The position numbers were made by a program, and so were the translations under genes. 64,000 nucleotides of DNA from NCBI GenBank assembly GCA_031253835.1, contig JAIRVP010000003.1, forward strand, positions 1-64,000. The letters run 5' to 3'. Below, piece by piece: positions 18,024 through 27,903 of this stretch. This DNA comes from Burkholderia sp. (GTDB taxonomy: Bacteria > Pseudomonadota > Gammaproteobacteria > Burkholderiales > Burkholderiaceae). The notes under the pieces were generated by a model. It was not told the DNA's origin. It was given only the letters and a program-made list of their open reading frames with translations, and did no database searches. Numbering within the stretch: the stretch's first letter is position 1; each line of letters starts with the position of its first letter.

Positions 18024-18281
18024 ATGAAGATTCAGCTGAAATTTTTTGCAAGCGTGCGCGAGGCACTGGGCGTCGCCGATGAAGAGGCAAACGTGCCGGA
18101 CAGCGTGACGACCGTCGGCGACGTACGCGCATGGCTGCGCGTGCGCGGCGGTGCGTGGGCCGAGACGCTCGCCGAAGGGCGCGCGCTGCGCATGGCGTGC
18201 AACCACGAGATGACCGATCCCGACACGCGGCTCACCGAAGGCTGCGAAGTCGCGTTTTTTCCGCCGGTGACGGGCGGTTGA
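18024..18281 (+). CDS. moaD: Molybdopterin synthase sulfur carrier subunit
   Basis: A small 85-aa ubiquitin-like protein whose C-terminal Gly-Gly (FFPPVTGG) is adenylated and thiocarboxylated, and which then donates sulfur inside molybdopterin synthase. It begins MKIQLKFFASVREALG, the usual beta-grasp start. Its partner MoaE follows after a 106-bp gap filled by two palindromic repeats, instead of the usual tight or overlapping spacing. Confidence 0.95.
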   Translation: MKIQLKFFASVREALGVADEEANVPDSVTTVGDVRAWLRVRGGAWAETLAEGRALRMACNHEMTDPDTRLTEGCEVAFFPPVTGG

Positions 18282-18287
18282 GCTTTT

Positions 18288-18379
18288 GCATGGGACCAGA
18301 GTAATCGCTGAAGCGCTAACTCTGGTCGACCGCGAAGCATGGGACCAGAGTAACCGCTAAAGCGCTAACTCTGGTCGAC
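18288..18379. repeat. Tandem pair of 43-bp palindromic repeats between moaD and moaE
   Basis: Copy 1 is 18288-18330 and copy 2 is 18337-18379, 49 bp apart start to start, and they differ at only two positions. Each begins GCATGG, then GACCAGAGT and its exact complement ACTCTGGTC flank an inner stem CGC/GCG closed by a TGAA (copy 1) or TAAA (copy 2) loop, and each ends in GAC. Either strand would form a strong hairpin. The pattern is that of REP-like intergenic elements. No T-run follows either hairpin, so termination is not obvious. I saw no other copy in this window. Confidence 0.9.
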
Positions 18380-18387
18380 AGGGGCAG

Positions 18388-18867
18388 ATGATGGCAACAG
18401 TACGAGTCCAGGCCGGCGATTTCGATCTGAACGCCGAAGTCGCGGCACTGCGCGCGCGCAACCCGAAGATCGGCGCGGTCGCGTGCTTCGTCGGCACGGT
18501 GCGCGACCTGAACGAAGGCGAATCGGTCGCCGCGATGGAACTCGAGCACTATCCGGGGATGACCGAGAAGGCGCTCGAGAAGATCGCGGCCGAGGCCGGC
18601 CGGCGCTGGCCGGGCATCGACGTCGCGATCGTGCATCGCGTCGGCAAGCTGCTGCCGCTCGACCAGATCGTGATGGTCGCGACGGTCGCGTCGCACCGCG
18701 GCGATGCGTTCGCGTCGTGCGAGTTCGTGATGGACTACCTGAAGACCGAGGCGCCGTTCTGGAAGAAGGAAACGACGCCCGACGGCGAGCGCTGGGTCGA
18801 TGCGCGCAGCACCGACGATGCCGCGCTCGCGCGCTGGAGTGTCGAGTCGGGCAATACGCGGCGCTGA
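18388..18867 (+). CDS. moaE: Molybdopterin synthase catalytic subunit
   Basis: The large subunit of molybdopterin synthase, which uses MoaD thiocarboxylate to convert precursor Z (cPMP) to molybdopterin. It is 159 aa with the active-site region in YLKTEAPFWKKE, whose lysines are the catalytic pair, and the conserved HRVGKLLPLDQIVMVA. Two ATG codons are adjacent (18388 and 18391) after an AGGGG ribosome-binding site; either may be used. Confidence 0.95.
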   Translation: MMATVRVQAGDFDLNAEVAALRARNPKIGAVACFVGTVRDLNEGESVAAMELEHYPGMTEKALEKIAAEAGRRWPGIDVAIVHRVGKLLPLDQIVMVATVASHRGDAFASCEFVMDYLKTEAPFWKKETTPDGERWVDARSTDDAALARWSVESGNTRR

Positions 18868-18938
18868 GCGCGCGTCCGGGCAGCCGGTGCGGCGCTGTGC
18901 CGCAGGTGGCGTGATCGCCGGGCATCGCGGGCCGCGCG

Positions 18939-19499
18939 TTACGCGTCCGGATCGACGCTGCGCCCGATGATCTTCGTCGGAAACGGTTCGCCGCGGGCAC
19001 GCGACGGCAGCGCGTGCGGGTCATCGCCCGCGTCGCGGCGGCGCGGCGCGATCGCGTCGAGCAGCGCCTGCTGCTCGGGCGGAATCCGGTAGTCCCAGCC
19101 GAACCGGCTCAACTGCAGGCTCTGCGCGATCCGCAGCGCGGGCTCCATGAAGCGGATCGCCGCGGGCGGCGCGTAGCGCGCCTCGACGGTCTTCAGGAAC
19201 AGCGCCAGCCAGCGGCTGAAATGCGCCGGCTCGATCCCGTCGAGCGGCTGATGCGCCTGCTGCACGTTGCCGCGGTAGCCCTTGGTACCGAGCACGAGGC
19301 TCGACCAGAACGTGACCATCTTCGGCAGGTGGTCGTCCCAGCGGCCGGCCAGCTTCGCGTCGAACACGGGCCCGAGCAGCGGATCGGCGCGCACGCGGTC
19401 GTAGAATGCGTAGACCAGATCGCGAATGTTGTCTTCGGTCGGCTCGGTGTCGCGAGGGCGGGCCGGTGCGGTTTCGGGCGAGGCAGGCAGGGCAGTCAT
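18939..19499 (-). CDS. Group III truncated haemoglobin
   Basis: A 186-aa protein with a truncated globin domain at about residues 20-150. The helix B tyrosine is in LVYAFYDRVRADPLLGPVF, the distal-side tryptophan in HLPKMVTFW, and the proximal histidine in NVQQAHQPL. Group III (P-type) globins of this kind bind oxygen and nitric oxide and are linked to nitrosative stress in Campylobacter. The start MTALPASPE (19499) was chosen over an upstream ATG. A C-terminal tail of about 40 residues is not part of the fold. It is divergent from an NsrR-type regulator with a candidate NsrR site between them, which supports a nitric oxide role. Confidence 0.88.
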   Translation of the reverse strand: MTALPASPETAPARPRDTEPTEDNIRDLVYAFYDRVRADPLLGPVFDAKLAGRWDDHLPKMVTFWSSLVLGTKGYRGNVQQAHQPLDGIEPAHFSRWLALFLKTVEARYAPPAAIRFMEPALRIAQSLQLSRFGWDYRIPPEQQALLDAIAPRRRDAGDDPHALPSRARGEPFPTKIIGRSVDPDA

Positions 19500-19604
19500 G
19501 GCAAAAAGGGCCGGTAGATCGGGGCGCCGACGGGCGGTGGCGTGGGGGGCAGGCAGCACGCCGGTCGGATTTTGACGCAAAATAGCGTCCAATACCCCCT
19601 GAAA

Positions 19605-19627
19605 AACGTGTAAGTGTCACGCATCTT
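19605..19627. promoter_or_regulatory. Candidate NsrR operator
   Basis: A 23-bp imperfect dyad, with left half AACGTG and right half GCATCTT, that resembles the E. coli NsrR consensus (AAGATGC and its complement with an 11-bp centre-to-centre spacing). The right half is exact and the left half has mismatches. It sits between the globin and nsrR genes, where it could control both. No other gene is visible in 19500-19750. Confidence 0.45.
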
Positions 19628-19750
19628 ATTGCGCGCACGCGATCCCGGCAACCCGGGGCCGCGAAACGGGCCCGTCAGCCGGTCCCGCGCGCACCGCGAT
19701 CGGCCCGGTTCACGTCATCGGGACACGATCGACCATTTCCGTATTCGCTC

Positions 19751-20269
19751 ATGAGACTCACCGACTACACCGACTATTCGCTGCGCGTGATGCTGTACCT
19801 TGCCGTGCGCGGCGAGGGGCTCGCGACGATCCAGGAGATCTCGGATGCCTACGGCATCTCGAAGAACCATCTGATGAAAGTCGTGCAGCAGCTCGGCGAG
19901 CTGGGATGGGTCGACACTGTTCGCGGCCGCAATGGCGGGCTGCGGCTTTTTCCGGAGTCGCTGCAGCTGACGGTCGGCCAGGTCGTGCGTGCGACCGAGA
20001 GCGACTTCGCGCTGGTCGGCTGTTTCTCGGCCGACGGCGGCGAATCGCGCGGCTGCGTGATCGAGCCGCAGTGCCGCCTGAAGGGTGTGCTGGCGGCCGC
20101 GCGCGATGCGTTTTTCGCCGAACTCGACCGTCATCGGCTCGGCGAGCTGGTCGAGCCCGCGTCGCCGCTCGCGGCGTTGCTCGGCATCCGTCCGATCGCG
20201 CTGGTGCGTGCCGAAGCGTCGCCGGACGACGCGCCGGCGACCGCCGGGCCGCCGTCGGCGGCCGGCTGA
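19751..20269 (+). CDS. nsrR: NsrR-type Rrf2 family nitric oxide-sensing repressor
   Basis: A 172-aa Rrf2-family iron-sulfur transcription factor. The N-terminal winged helix (MRLTDYTDYSLRVMLYLAV to VRGRNGGLRL) closely follows NsrR. The cluster-binding cysteines are Cys91, Cys102 and Cys108; the Cys91-Cys102 interval is six residues longer than in E. coli NsrR (C-x4-C-x5-C). An Ala/Pro-rich tail of ~25 residues follows the usual end. Nitric oxide damage to the cluster should relieve repression, most plausibly of the adjacent globin. IscR is ruled out by the cysteine spacing and context. Confidence 0.88.
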   Translation: MRLTDYTDYSLRVMLYLAVRGEGLATIQEISDAYGISKNHLMKVVQQLGELGWVDTVRGRNGGLRLFPESLQLTVGQVVRATESDFALVGCFSADGGESRGCVIEPQCRLKGVLAAARDAFFAELDRHRLGELVEPASPLAALLGIRPIALVRAEASPDDAPATAGPPSAAG

Positions 20270-20365
20270 CACGCGGGCGCCGCGTCCCGCGATCCGGGCG
20301 CGGCCCGTCCCGGGGCCGCTGCCCGCCTATTCAGCAAATTTTGCGCTGAATCAACCCGAATTTCG

Positions 20366-20393
20366 CTTGAAAGCCGCATAACCATCCTCATCT
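20366..20393 (+). promoter_or_regulatory. Sigma-32 (RpoH) type promoter of clpB
   Basis: CTTGAAA at 20366-20372 and CCTCATCT at 20386-20393 are separated by 13 bp. The heat-shock consensus is CTTGAAA, 11-16 bp, CCCCATNT, so there is one mismatch in the -10 element. The inferred start of transcription near 20400 leaves a short leader to the clpB ATG at 20427. Confidence 0.8.
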
Positions 20394-20426
20394 TGGTGTT
20401 AATCGAAAATTGGAGGTCTCGACTAA

Positions 20427-23024
<2,598 letters not shown>

Positions 23025-23073
23025 TCGCCTGCCATCGGCCGCCCGCCCGGTTCGCACCGGGCGCGCAAAAACG

Positions 23074-23100
23074 AACACCCCGCCTCGGCGGGGTGTTTGC
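23074..23100. terminator. Bidirectional terminator between clpB and the YidB gene
   Basis: AACACCCCGCC and GGCGGGGTGTT form a perfect stem with a 2-4 base loop. It is followed by TTGCTT on the plus strand and by CGTTTTT on the minus strand, so it can end both converging genes. Confidence 0.85.
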
Positions 23101-23141
23101 TTATGGAGCGGCGGATCGGGCCGCCGCGCGGGCCGGGAGGC

Positions 23142-23573
23142 TTAGCCCTGCTTGTTGCCGCCGAACATGCCGGCGAGCTGCGACAGCGTGCCGAGCACGT
23201 TCGACGTGTCGACCTGGCCGCCGGCCGGCACCTCGCCGTTCGGCGTTGCGCCGTTGACGACGTGCGGCAGCACCTGCGCAAGGATCGACGAAGCCTGCGA
23301 CGGGTCGATGCCGACCTTGCTCGCGAGCGAGCCGACGACGTCCGAGCCGAGCACGTTCTGCAGGGCGTCGGCCGAGATCGGCTGGTTTTCGCCATTGCCG
23401 ACCCACGAGCCGATGACGTCGCCCGCGCCGCCTGCCTTGAACTTCTCGATCAGGCCGTTCAGGCCGCCCGGCTGGTTGTTGATGAATTCGAGCGCGGTCG
23501 TGATCAGCGCGCTTTGCGAGTTGCCGCCTGCCTGGCCGCCGATCAGACCGCCAACGATGTCGAGGAGACCCAT
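23142..23573 (-). CDS. YidB family (DUF937) protein
   Basis: A 143-aa protein starting MGLLDIVGGLIGG, a Gly/Ala/Ser-rich sequence matching the DUF937 (YidB-like) family throughout. It has an N-terminal hydrophobic Gly-rich stretch but no cleavable signal. The conserved pattern of short helices (QNVLGSDVVGSLASKVGI and SSILAQVLPHVVNG) is typical. Function of the family is unknown. It stands alone between clpB (convergent) and the ComEA-like gene upstream. Confidence 0.85.
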   Translation of the reverse strand: MGLLDIVGGLIGGQAGGNSQSALITTALEFINNQPGGLNGLIEKFKAGGAGDVIGSWVGNGENQPISADALQNVLGSDVVGSLASKVGIDPSQASSILAQVLPHVVNGATPNGEVPAGGQVDTSNVLGTLSQLAGMFGGNKQG

Positions 23574-23661
23574 GGTTCTTCACCTTCACTGAAAAGGGCG
23601 CCGTGACGACGGCGCCCGTTGAACGAATACCGCGCGCACGCCGTCGCGCGCGCGGCGCACA

Positions 23662-24273
23662 TCAGGCGCCCGACGCCGCTGCGGCGGAGGCTGCCTTGTC
23701 CTTCTTGCTCTTCTTCTTCGAACCCTTCGTCGCCTTCGTGGACGACGCCGCGGCCGGTGCGCTTGCACCCGCGTCGGCGGATGCCGCTGCTGCGGCCGCC
23801 GCCTTTTCCTTCTTCGATGCGCGCTTCGCCTTGGCCGGCTTCGCCGCCGCATCCGGCGCGCTTGCCGCCGGGGCCGGCGCTGCAGTCGTCGTGCCGGCCG
23901 TCGCGGTCGTGGACGTCGATGCAGTGCCTGCCGACGTCGTGGCCGTCGTGGTGGCCGACGTCGTCGCGGCCGGCTTCGACAGCTTCACGCCCTTCGGCGG
24001 CGTCGACGAGCCGCCGATCGTCAGGCCGTTTTCCTCCAGGTGCCCGACCGATTTCGTGCCGAGGCCCTTCACGCGGTTCGCGAGATCGTCGGCGTCCTTG
24101 AACGGGCCGTTCTTGGTGCGTTCGTCGATGATCGCCTTCGACTTCACGGGCCCGAGACCCTTCACGGATTCGAGCGCGGCCTGGTCAGCCGAGTTGACTT
24201 CGACGGCCGCGGCAAGGCCGGCGGCAAGCGACAGCGATAGCGCGACGAACAGCATCAGCAGCTTCTTCAGCAT
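23662..24273 (-). CDS. Secreted ComEA-like helix-hairpin-helix protein with Ala/Lys-rich tail
   Basis: A 203-aa exported protein. Residues 1-23 form a signal peptide (MLKKLLMLFVALSLSLAAG). Residues 24-88 are a ComEA-type helix-hairpin-helix DNA-binding domain (VNSADQAALESVKGLGPVKS, then a second hairpin). The rest is low-complexity: a Thr/Ala-rich stretch followed by a highly basic Lys/Ala tail (KGSKKKSKKDKAAS). ComEA binds DNA in the periplasm during natural uptake; the basic tail could add nonspecific DNA contact. No other competence gene is near. The start MLKKLL was preferred over an upstream ATG outside the signal peptide. Confidence 0.82.
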   Translation of the reverse strand: MLKKLLMLFVALSLSLAAGLAAAVEVNSADQAALESVKGLGPVKSKAIIDERTKNGPFKDADDLANRVKGLGTKSVGHLEENGLTIGGSSTPPKGVKLSKPAATTSATTTATTSAGTASTSTTATAGTTTAAPAPAASAPDAAAKPAKAKRASKKEKAAAAAAASADAGASAPAAASSTKATKGSKKKSKKDKAASAAAASGA

Positions 24274-24518
24274 GGCAAAGGCTCCCTGGTTCTGACGGAT
24301 GAATGGCTGTTGCAACGGACGGCGGGGCGAGATCTGGCCGGACGTCGCCGTTAAGCATAGGACAAATGCGTGCCCTTTTTAAGACAGGCTGACCGAATCT
24401 TGCTGAAGGCTTGCGGTGCTGTAAAGGCCGAAACCCGTGCCGGGTGCCGATTTTGACCATTCTTTACGGTGTCGCAGGGGGCGAGCGGATCGTCGTCGTG
24501 CTGGCCGTTCGATAACGC

Positions 24519-24549
24519 TTGACTTAGAGTGAACTCTAACTCCTAACCT
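24519..24549 (+). promoter_or_regulatory. MerR-type promoter/operator with 19-bp spacer
   Basis: The -35 TTGACT (24519-24524) and -10 TAACCT (24544-24549) are 19 bp apart, the overlong spacing used by MerR-family activators. The spacer holds the dyad TAGAGTGAACTCTA (24525-24538). This is the layout expected for an autoregulated MerR gene. The start codon at 24560 lies about where transcription should begin. The rest of 24274-24518 shows no gene. Confidence 0.8.
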
Positions 24550-24559
24550 TGTTCCTGCC

Positions 24560-25021
24560 ATGTCGAAAACCGCATCCCAACCCTCCGCCGCCGGTCCGCT
24601 GACGATCGGGCAAGTCGCCGAATTGACGGGCGTGTCGACGCACACGCTGCGGTACTACGAGCAGGCCGGCCTGCTGCGCGCGATTTCGCGCACGGCGGCC
24701 GGGCACCGGCTCTATGCACCGGCCGATCTTGCCGGGCTGGCCTTCGTGATGCGCCTGAAGGCGACCGGCATGCCGATCGCGCAGATCCAGGCGTTCGTGG
24801 AACTGCGCGAGCAGGGCGAGCCGACGTTCGGCGCGCGGCGCAGGTTGCTGGCCGCGCATCGCGATGCGGTGCGCGCGCATCTCGCGGAGCTGCAGGCGAA
24901 CCTCGACGTGATCGGCGACAAGATCACGTACTACGAGGCGCAGGAGCGCGAAGCGGAACGACGGGCACATCCCTCTCACGCTTTATCGGAACAGGACGGA
25001 CACCATGGAACGACTCGTTGA
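24560..25021 (+). CDS. MerR family transcriptional regulator
   Basis: A 153-aa regulator with the N-terminal MerR winged helix (LTIGQVAELTGVSTHTLRYY), the EQAGLL wing and a dimerisation coiled coil at about 80-130. No metal-binding cysteines are present at the C-terminus, so a metal-sensing subfamily is unlikely; the effector is unknown. The gene overlaps the next gene by 17 bp, so both are co-expressed. It has almost no 5' leader, since the -10 element ends 10 bp before the ATG. Confidence 0.9.
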   Translation: MSKTASQPSAAGPLTIGQVAELTGVSTHTLRYYEQAGLLRAISRTAAGHRLYAPADLAGLAFVMRLKATGMPIAQIQAFVELREQGEPTFGARRRLLAAHRDAVRAHLAELQANLDVIGDKITYYEAQEREAERRAHPSHALSEQDGHHGTTR

Positions 25022-25448
25022 GGATCGCTACACGCGCGGCTGGAACAAGCTGAAGGAAATCGACGGTGAAGTGGGCGAACGCGTGATCGCGGCGCTGGCG
25101 CCGATCGCCCCGGACTTCGGGCGGCTGCTGGTCGAGTTCAGCTTCGGCGACATCTACAGCCGGCCGCAGCTCGACCTGAAGGCGCGCGAAATCGCGACGA
25201 TCGCGGCGCTGGCTGCGCTCGGCAACGCGCAGCCGCAGTTGAAGGTGCATATCGAGGCCGCGCTGAACGTCGGCTGCACGCGCGACGAGATCGTCGAGGT
25301 GTTCATGCAGATGGCCGTGTACGCGGGCTTCCCGGCTGCGCTCAACGCGCTGTTCGCCGCGCACGAGGTGTTCACGCGGCGTGACGACGCGGCCGGCGAA
25401 GCCGGCAATGACGGCAGGGCGGCCGAAGCGGCCGGGCAGGCCGCATGA
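25005..25448 (+). CDS. Carboxymuconolactone decarboxylase family protein
   Basis: A 147-aa protein with one CMD domain. It begins MERLVEDRYTRGWNKLKEID and has the typical REIATIAALAALGNAQPQLK and the VGCTRDEIVEVFMQMAVYAG segments. There is one cysteine in the active region and no CxxC pair, so it is unlike AhpD peroxidase and closer to gamma-carboxymuconolactone decarboxylase paralogues. No protocatechuate genes are near, so the substrate is open. Pairing with an overlapping MerR gene suggests a stress-induced detoxification or redox role. Confidence 0.85.
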   Translation: MERLVEDRYTRGWNKLKEIDGEVGERVIAALAPIAPDFGRLLVEFSFGDIYSRPQLDLKAREIATIAALAALGNAQPQLKVHIEAALNVGCTRDEIVEVFMQMAVYAGFPAALNALFAAHEVFTRRDDAAGEAGNDGRAAEAAGQAA

Positions 25449-25467
25449 CCGTAGCCGCGCCCGTGCG

Positions 25468-27384
25468 TCACGCGCGGTGCGGCGCGACGATCCGGTGCTT
25501 CGCGATGCGCCGGTACAAGGTCGCACGCGACATGCCGAGCGCCCTGGCGGCCGCGTCGGGCCGCCAGCGGTGCGCGGTGAGCGCCGCGACGATGCGGCCG
25601 CGTTCGTCGTCGGGCAGCGCACCGGCCGCATCGGCGCCGAGCTGTGCGGCGAGGTCGGCCGGCAGGTCGTGCCGCGTCACGCGCGCGGCGTCGCACACCG
25701 CGCACGCGTAGCGCAGCACGTTGCGCAGCTGCCGCACGTTGCCGGGCCATGGATACGCGGCAAGCTGCTCGGCGAGCGTCGGATCGAGCGTGAGCACGTG
25801 GCCGGTCGCCTGCGCCTCCTCGGCGAACACGGCGGCAATCACGTCGCGTACGTCCGCGCGGTCGCGCAGCGGCGGCAGTACGAACGTCGCGCCGCTCAGC
25901 CGGTAGTACAGGTCTTCGCGGAACGTCCCGTCGGCCACCATTCGCGCGAGATCGCGGTGCGTCGCGCAGATCACGTCGAGATCGACGCGCACGGGCGTAT
26001 CGCTGCCGAGCGGCACGACCTCGCCGTCCGCCAGCACGCGCAACAGGCGCGTCTGCAGCGCGAGCGGCATGTCGCCGATTTCATCGAGAAACAGCGTGCC
26101 GCCATCGGCGAGCGCGATCTTGCCGCGCGCGCCGTGCTTGCGCGCGCCGGTGAACGCGCCGGCCGCATAGCCGAACAGTTCGCTCTCGATCAGCGCGTCC
26201 GGCAGCGCGCCGCAGTTGACGGCGACGAACGGCCGCGCGCGCCGCGCACCGGCGTCGTGGATCGCGCGTGCGAACACTTCCTTGCCTGCACCGGTTTCGC
26301 CGAGCACGAGGATCGGCAGCCGCTTGCTCGCCACGCGCAGTGCAAGCTCGGCCTGCTGTGCGATATGCGCGTCGCTGCTGTGCAGGAACGGCGTCAGCGC
26401 GCCGACGTGGCGCGGCGCGGTGCCCGCGCGGCGCGAGACCGTGCCGGGCTCGCGGCCGGCGCGCCGTAGCGGCGCCCGCAACCGCGCATAGAGCGGAGCG
26501 CCGGTTGCACGCAGCCGCAGCGCGACGATCGTATCGAGCCGCGCGGCATCGCGCAGCGGCATCTCGGTCGCGTCGAAGATCTCGTCGATATGGCGCGGCT
26601 CGCGCAGCGCCGGCAGCGCGTCGCGTGCCTGCCGGTTCGCGGCGACGATGTTGCCGCATTCGTCGAACGCGATCAGCCATTCGGGTTGCGCTTCGACGTA
26701 GTGACGGTTCGGGTGCCCGAACAGGATCCAGTACTGCGCGGTGCTGTGCACGAAGTAGCCGTCCTCGATCAGCGCCGCGCTTTGCCGCACGAGCTGGTAG
26801 ACGAGGCGCTGGCTGTCGCGGCCGTCGGGCGAATGCACGGCCGACGCGTCGAGCACGCCGATCAGTTCGCCGCCCGGCGAGAAGATCGGCGCCGCGCTGC
26901 AGGTGAGCGTCGTGAACGCCGCGCGAAAGTGATCGGTCTTGTGCACGGTGATCGGCGCGAGATCGGTCAGCACGCTCGCGACGCCGCACGTTCCTTCCTC
27001 GCTTTCCGACCAGCACGATCCGATGTGCAGCCCTGCATGACGGAAGTCGTTGCGGCGCTCGCGGTCGATCCGGTAGTCGATCGTCACGCCGTGCGCGTCG
27101 GTCAGCATCACGCAGTAGTCGGCGACGCGAATCATGTCGTGCAGCCGCGTCAGGCACTGGCCCGACGCACGCAGGAAGGCCTCTTCCTTGTCGCGCACTT
27201 CGCGCAGCTCGGCCGCGGTCAGCACGCGCGGGCCGATCGACGAAGCGGGGTCGAGACAGTAGCGCTCGAGCGACCGTTGCCACGACGACACGAGCCGCTC
27301 GGAGTCGGCCGGCGCGGGCAGGCGCCCGGCGAGCGCGCCGAGGACACGGTCGGCGTGCTGGGCCTGGGGGACGGCGTAAGGCAT
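25468..27384 (-). CDS. acoR: AcoR-type sigma-54-dependent activator of acetoin catabolism
   Basis: A 638-aa enhancer-binding protein. An N-terminal GAF-like sensor region (about 70-200) is followed by the sigma-54 AAA+ domain with Walker A GETGAGKE, the sigma-54-contacting GAFTGA loop, Walker B in [12 protein letters not shown] and an arginine-finger region ([11 protein letters not shown]), and then a Fis-type helix-turn-helix ([19 protein letters not shown]) at the C-terminus. It is divergent from the aco genes, whose promoter is of the -24/-12 type. The sensing of acetoin or a related ligand is inferred from context and from AcoR of Ralstonia. Confidence 0.9.
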   Translation of the reverse strand: MPYAVPQAQHADRVLGALAGRLPAPADSERLVSSWQRSLERYCLDPASSIGPRVLTAAELREVRDKEEAFLRASGQCLTRLHDMIRVADYCVMLTDAHGVTIDYRIDRERRNDFRHAGLHIGSCWSESEEGTCGVASVLTDLAPITVHKTDHFRAAFTTLTCSAAPIFSPGGELIGVLDASAVHSPDGRDSQRLVYQLVRQSAALIEDGYFVHSTAQYWILFGHPNRHYVEAQPEWLIAFDECGNIVAANRQARDALPALREPRHIDEIFDATEMPLRDAARLDTIVALRLRATGAPLYARLRAPLRRAGREPGTVSRRAGTAPRHVGALTPFLHSSDAHIAQQAELALRVASKRLPILVLGETGAGKEVFARAIHDAGARRARPFVAVNCGALPDALIESELFGYAAGAFTGARKHGARGKIALADGGTLFLDEIGDMPLALQTRLLRVLADGEVVPLGSDTPVRVDLDVICATHRDLARMVADGTFREDLYYRLSGATFVLPPLRDRADVRDVIAAVFAEEAQATGHVLTLDPTLAEQLAAYPWPGNVRQLRNVLRYACAVCDAARVTRHDLPADLAAQLGADAAGALPDDERGRIVAALTAHRWRPDAAARALGMSRATLYRRIAKHRIVAPHRA

Positions 27385-27475
27385 GGGCGGCTCCGGTTCC
27401 GTACGGCGGGGATATCGATGTCCTTGTAGCACATCCGGTTCGGCGGATCACATTGCATCGCAGCACGCGGCGGGC

Positions 27476-27493
27476 GTGAGACGTTCGTCTCAC
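27476..27493. promoter_or_regulatory. Candidate activator site 1 (perfect 18-bp palindrome)
   Basis: GTGAGACGTTCGTCTCAC is a perfect palindrome in the gap between acoR and acoX, about 300 bp upstream of the sigma-54 promoter, a usual distance for an enhancer. It shares the GAGAC half-site with the next dyad. Confidence 0.7.
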
Positions 27494-27506
27494 CGGTATC
27501 TCGCGG

Positions 27507-27526
27507 TGTCTCGCGCGGTTGAGACA
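27507..27526. promoter_or_regulatory. Candidate activator site 2 (TGTCTC-N8-GAGACA)
   Basis: TGTCTCGCGCGGTTGAGACA is an inverted repeat with 6-bp arms and an 8-bp spacer. Its centre is 32 bp from that of site 1, about three helical turns, so two regulator dimers could bind the same DNA face. Confidence 0.7.
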
Positions 27527-27772
27527 TCCGCATGCGTGGTGCACGGCGGTCGTCCGGCTTGCCGTGACGTGCGCCGCGCCGCGTGAACGCAGGGGTTTGC
27601 GGGCGGAACCTCGCGCATGCGCAGGTGCCGCGACGGCCGAGTCGTCGTATCGACTTCGTGAGACGCACGGGCGGATTCGCGATGTGCCGCGTCGTCACGG
27701 TCGCGAATCCCGAGCACGTGCGTGCCTGCCGCGCCAGTGTGCATGCGGGTTCCACGGTCATCGCAGCGACGA

Positions 27773-27788
27773 TGGCACGCCGCTTGCA
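27773..27788 (+). promoter_or_regulatory. Sigma-54 promoter of the aco operon
   Basis: TGGCACGCCGCTTGCA matches the -24/-12 consensus TGGCACG-N4-TTGCW exactly, with GG at 27774-27775 and GC at 27786-27787. Transcription should start near 27798, leaving a leader of about 105 bases before the acoX GTG. The rest of the 27385-27903 gap holds the two enhancer-like dyads and no visible gene. Confidence 0.9.
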
Positions 27789-27903
27789 GAGATCACGGGC
27801 AAGCCGATGCGGTCGCGTCGGCGACGACGATCCGCCGCCCGTCGATGGCAGCGGACGAAACAGGCCGGGCCGGCATGCCGGCCCACTGGATGGAGACGAA
27901 CCC

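Noticed and set aside
27583-27903. Upstream in-frame ATG extending acoX by 107 residues
   Set aside because: The region contains the sigma-54 promoter; the GTG at 27904 with its GGAGAC site is the better start.
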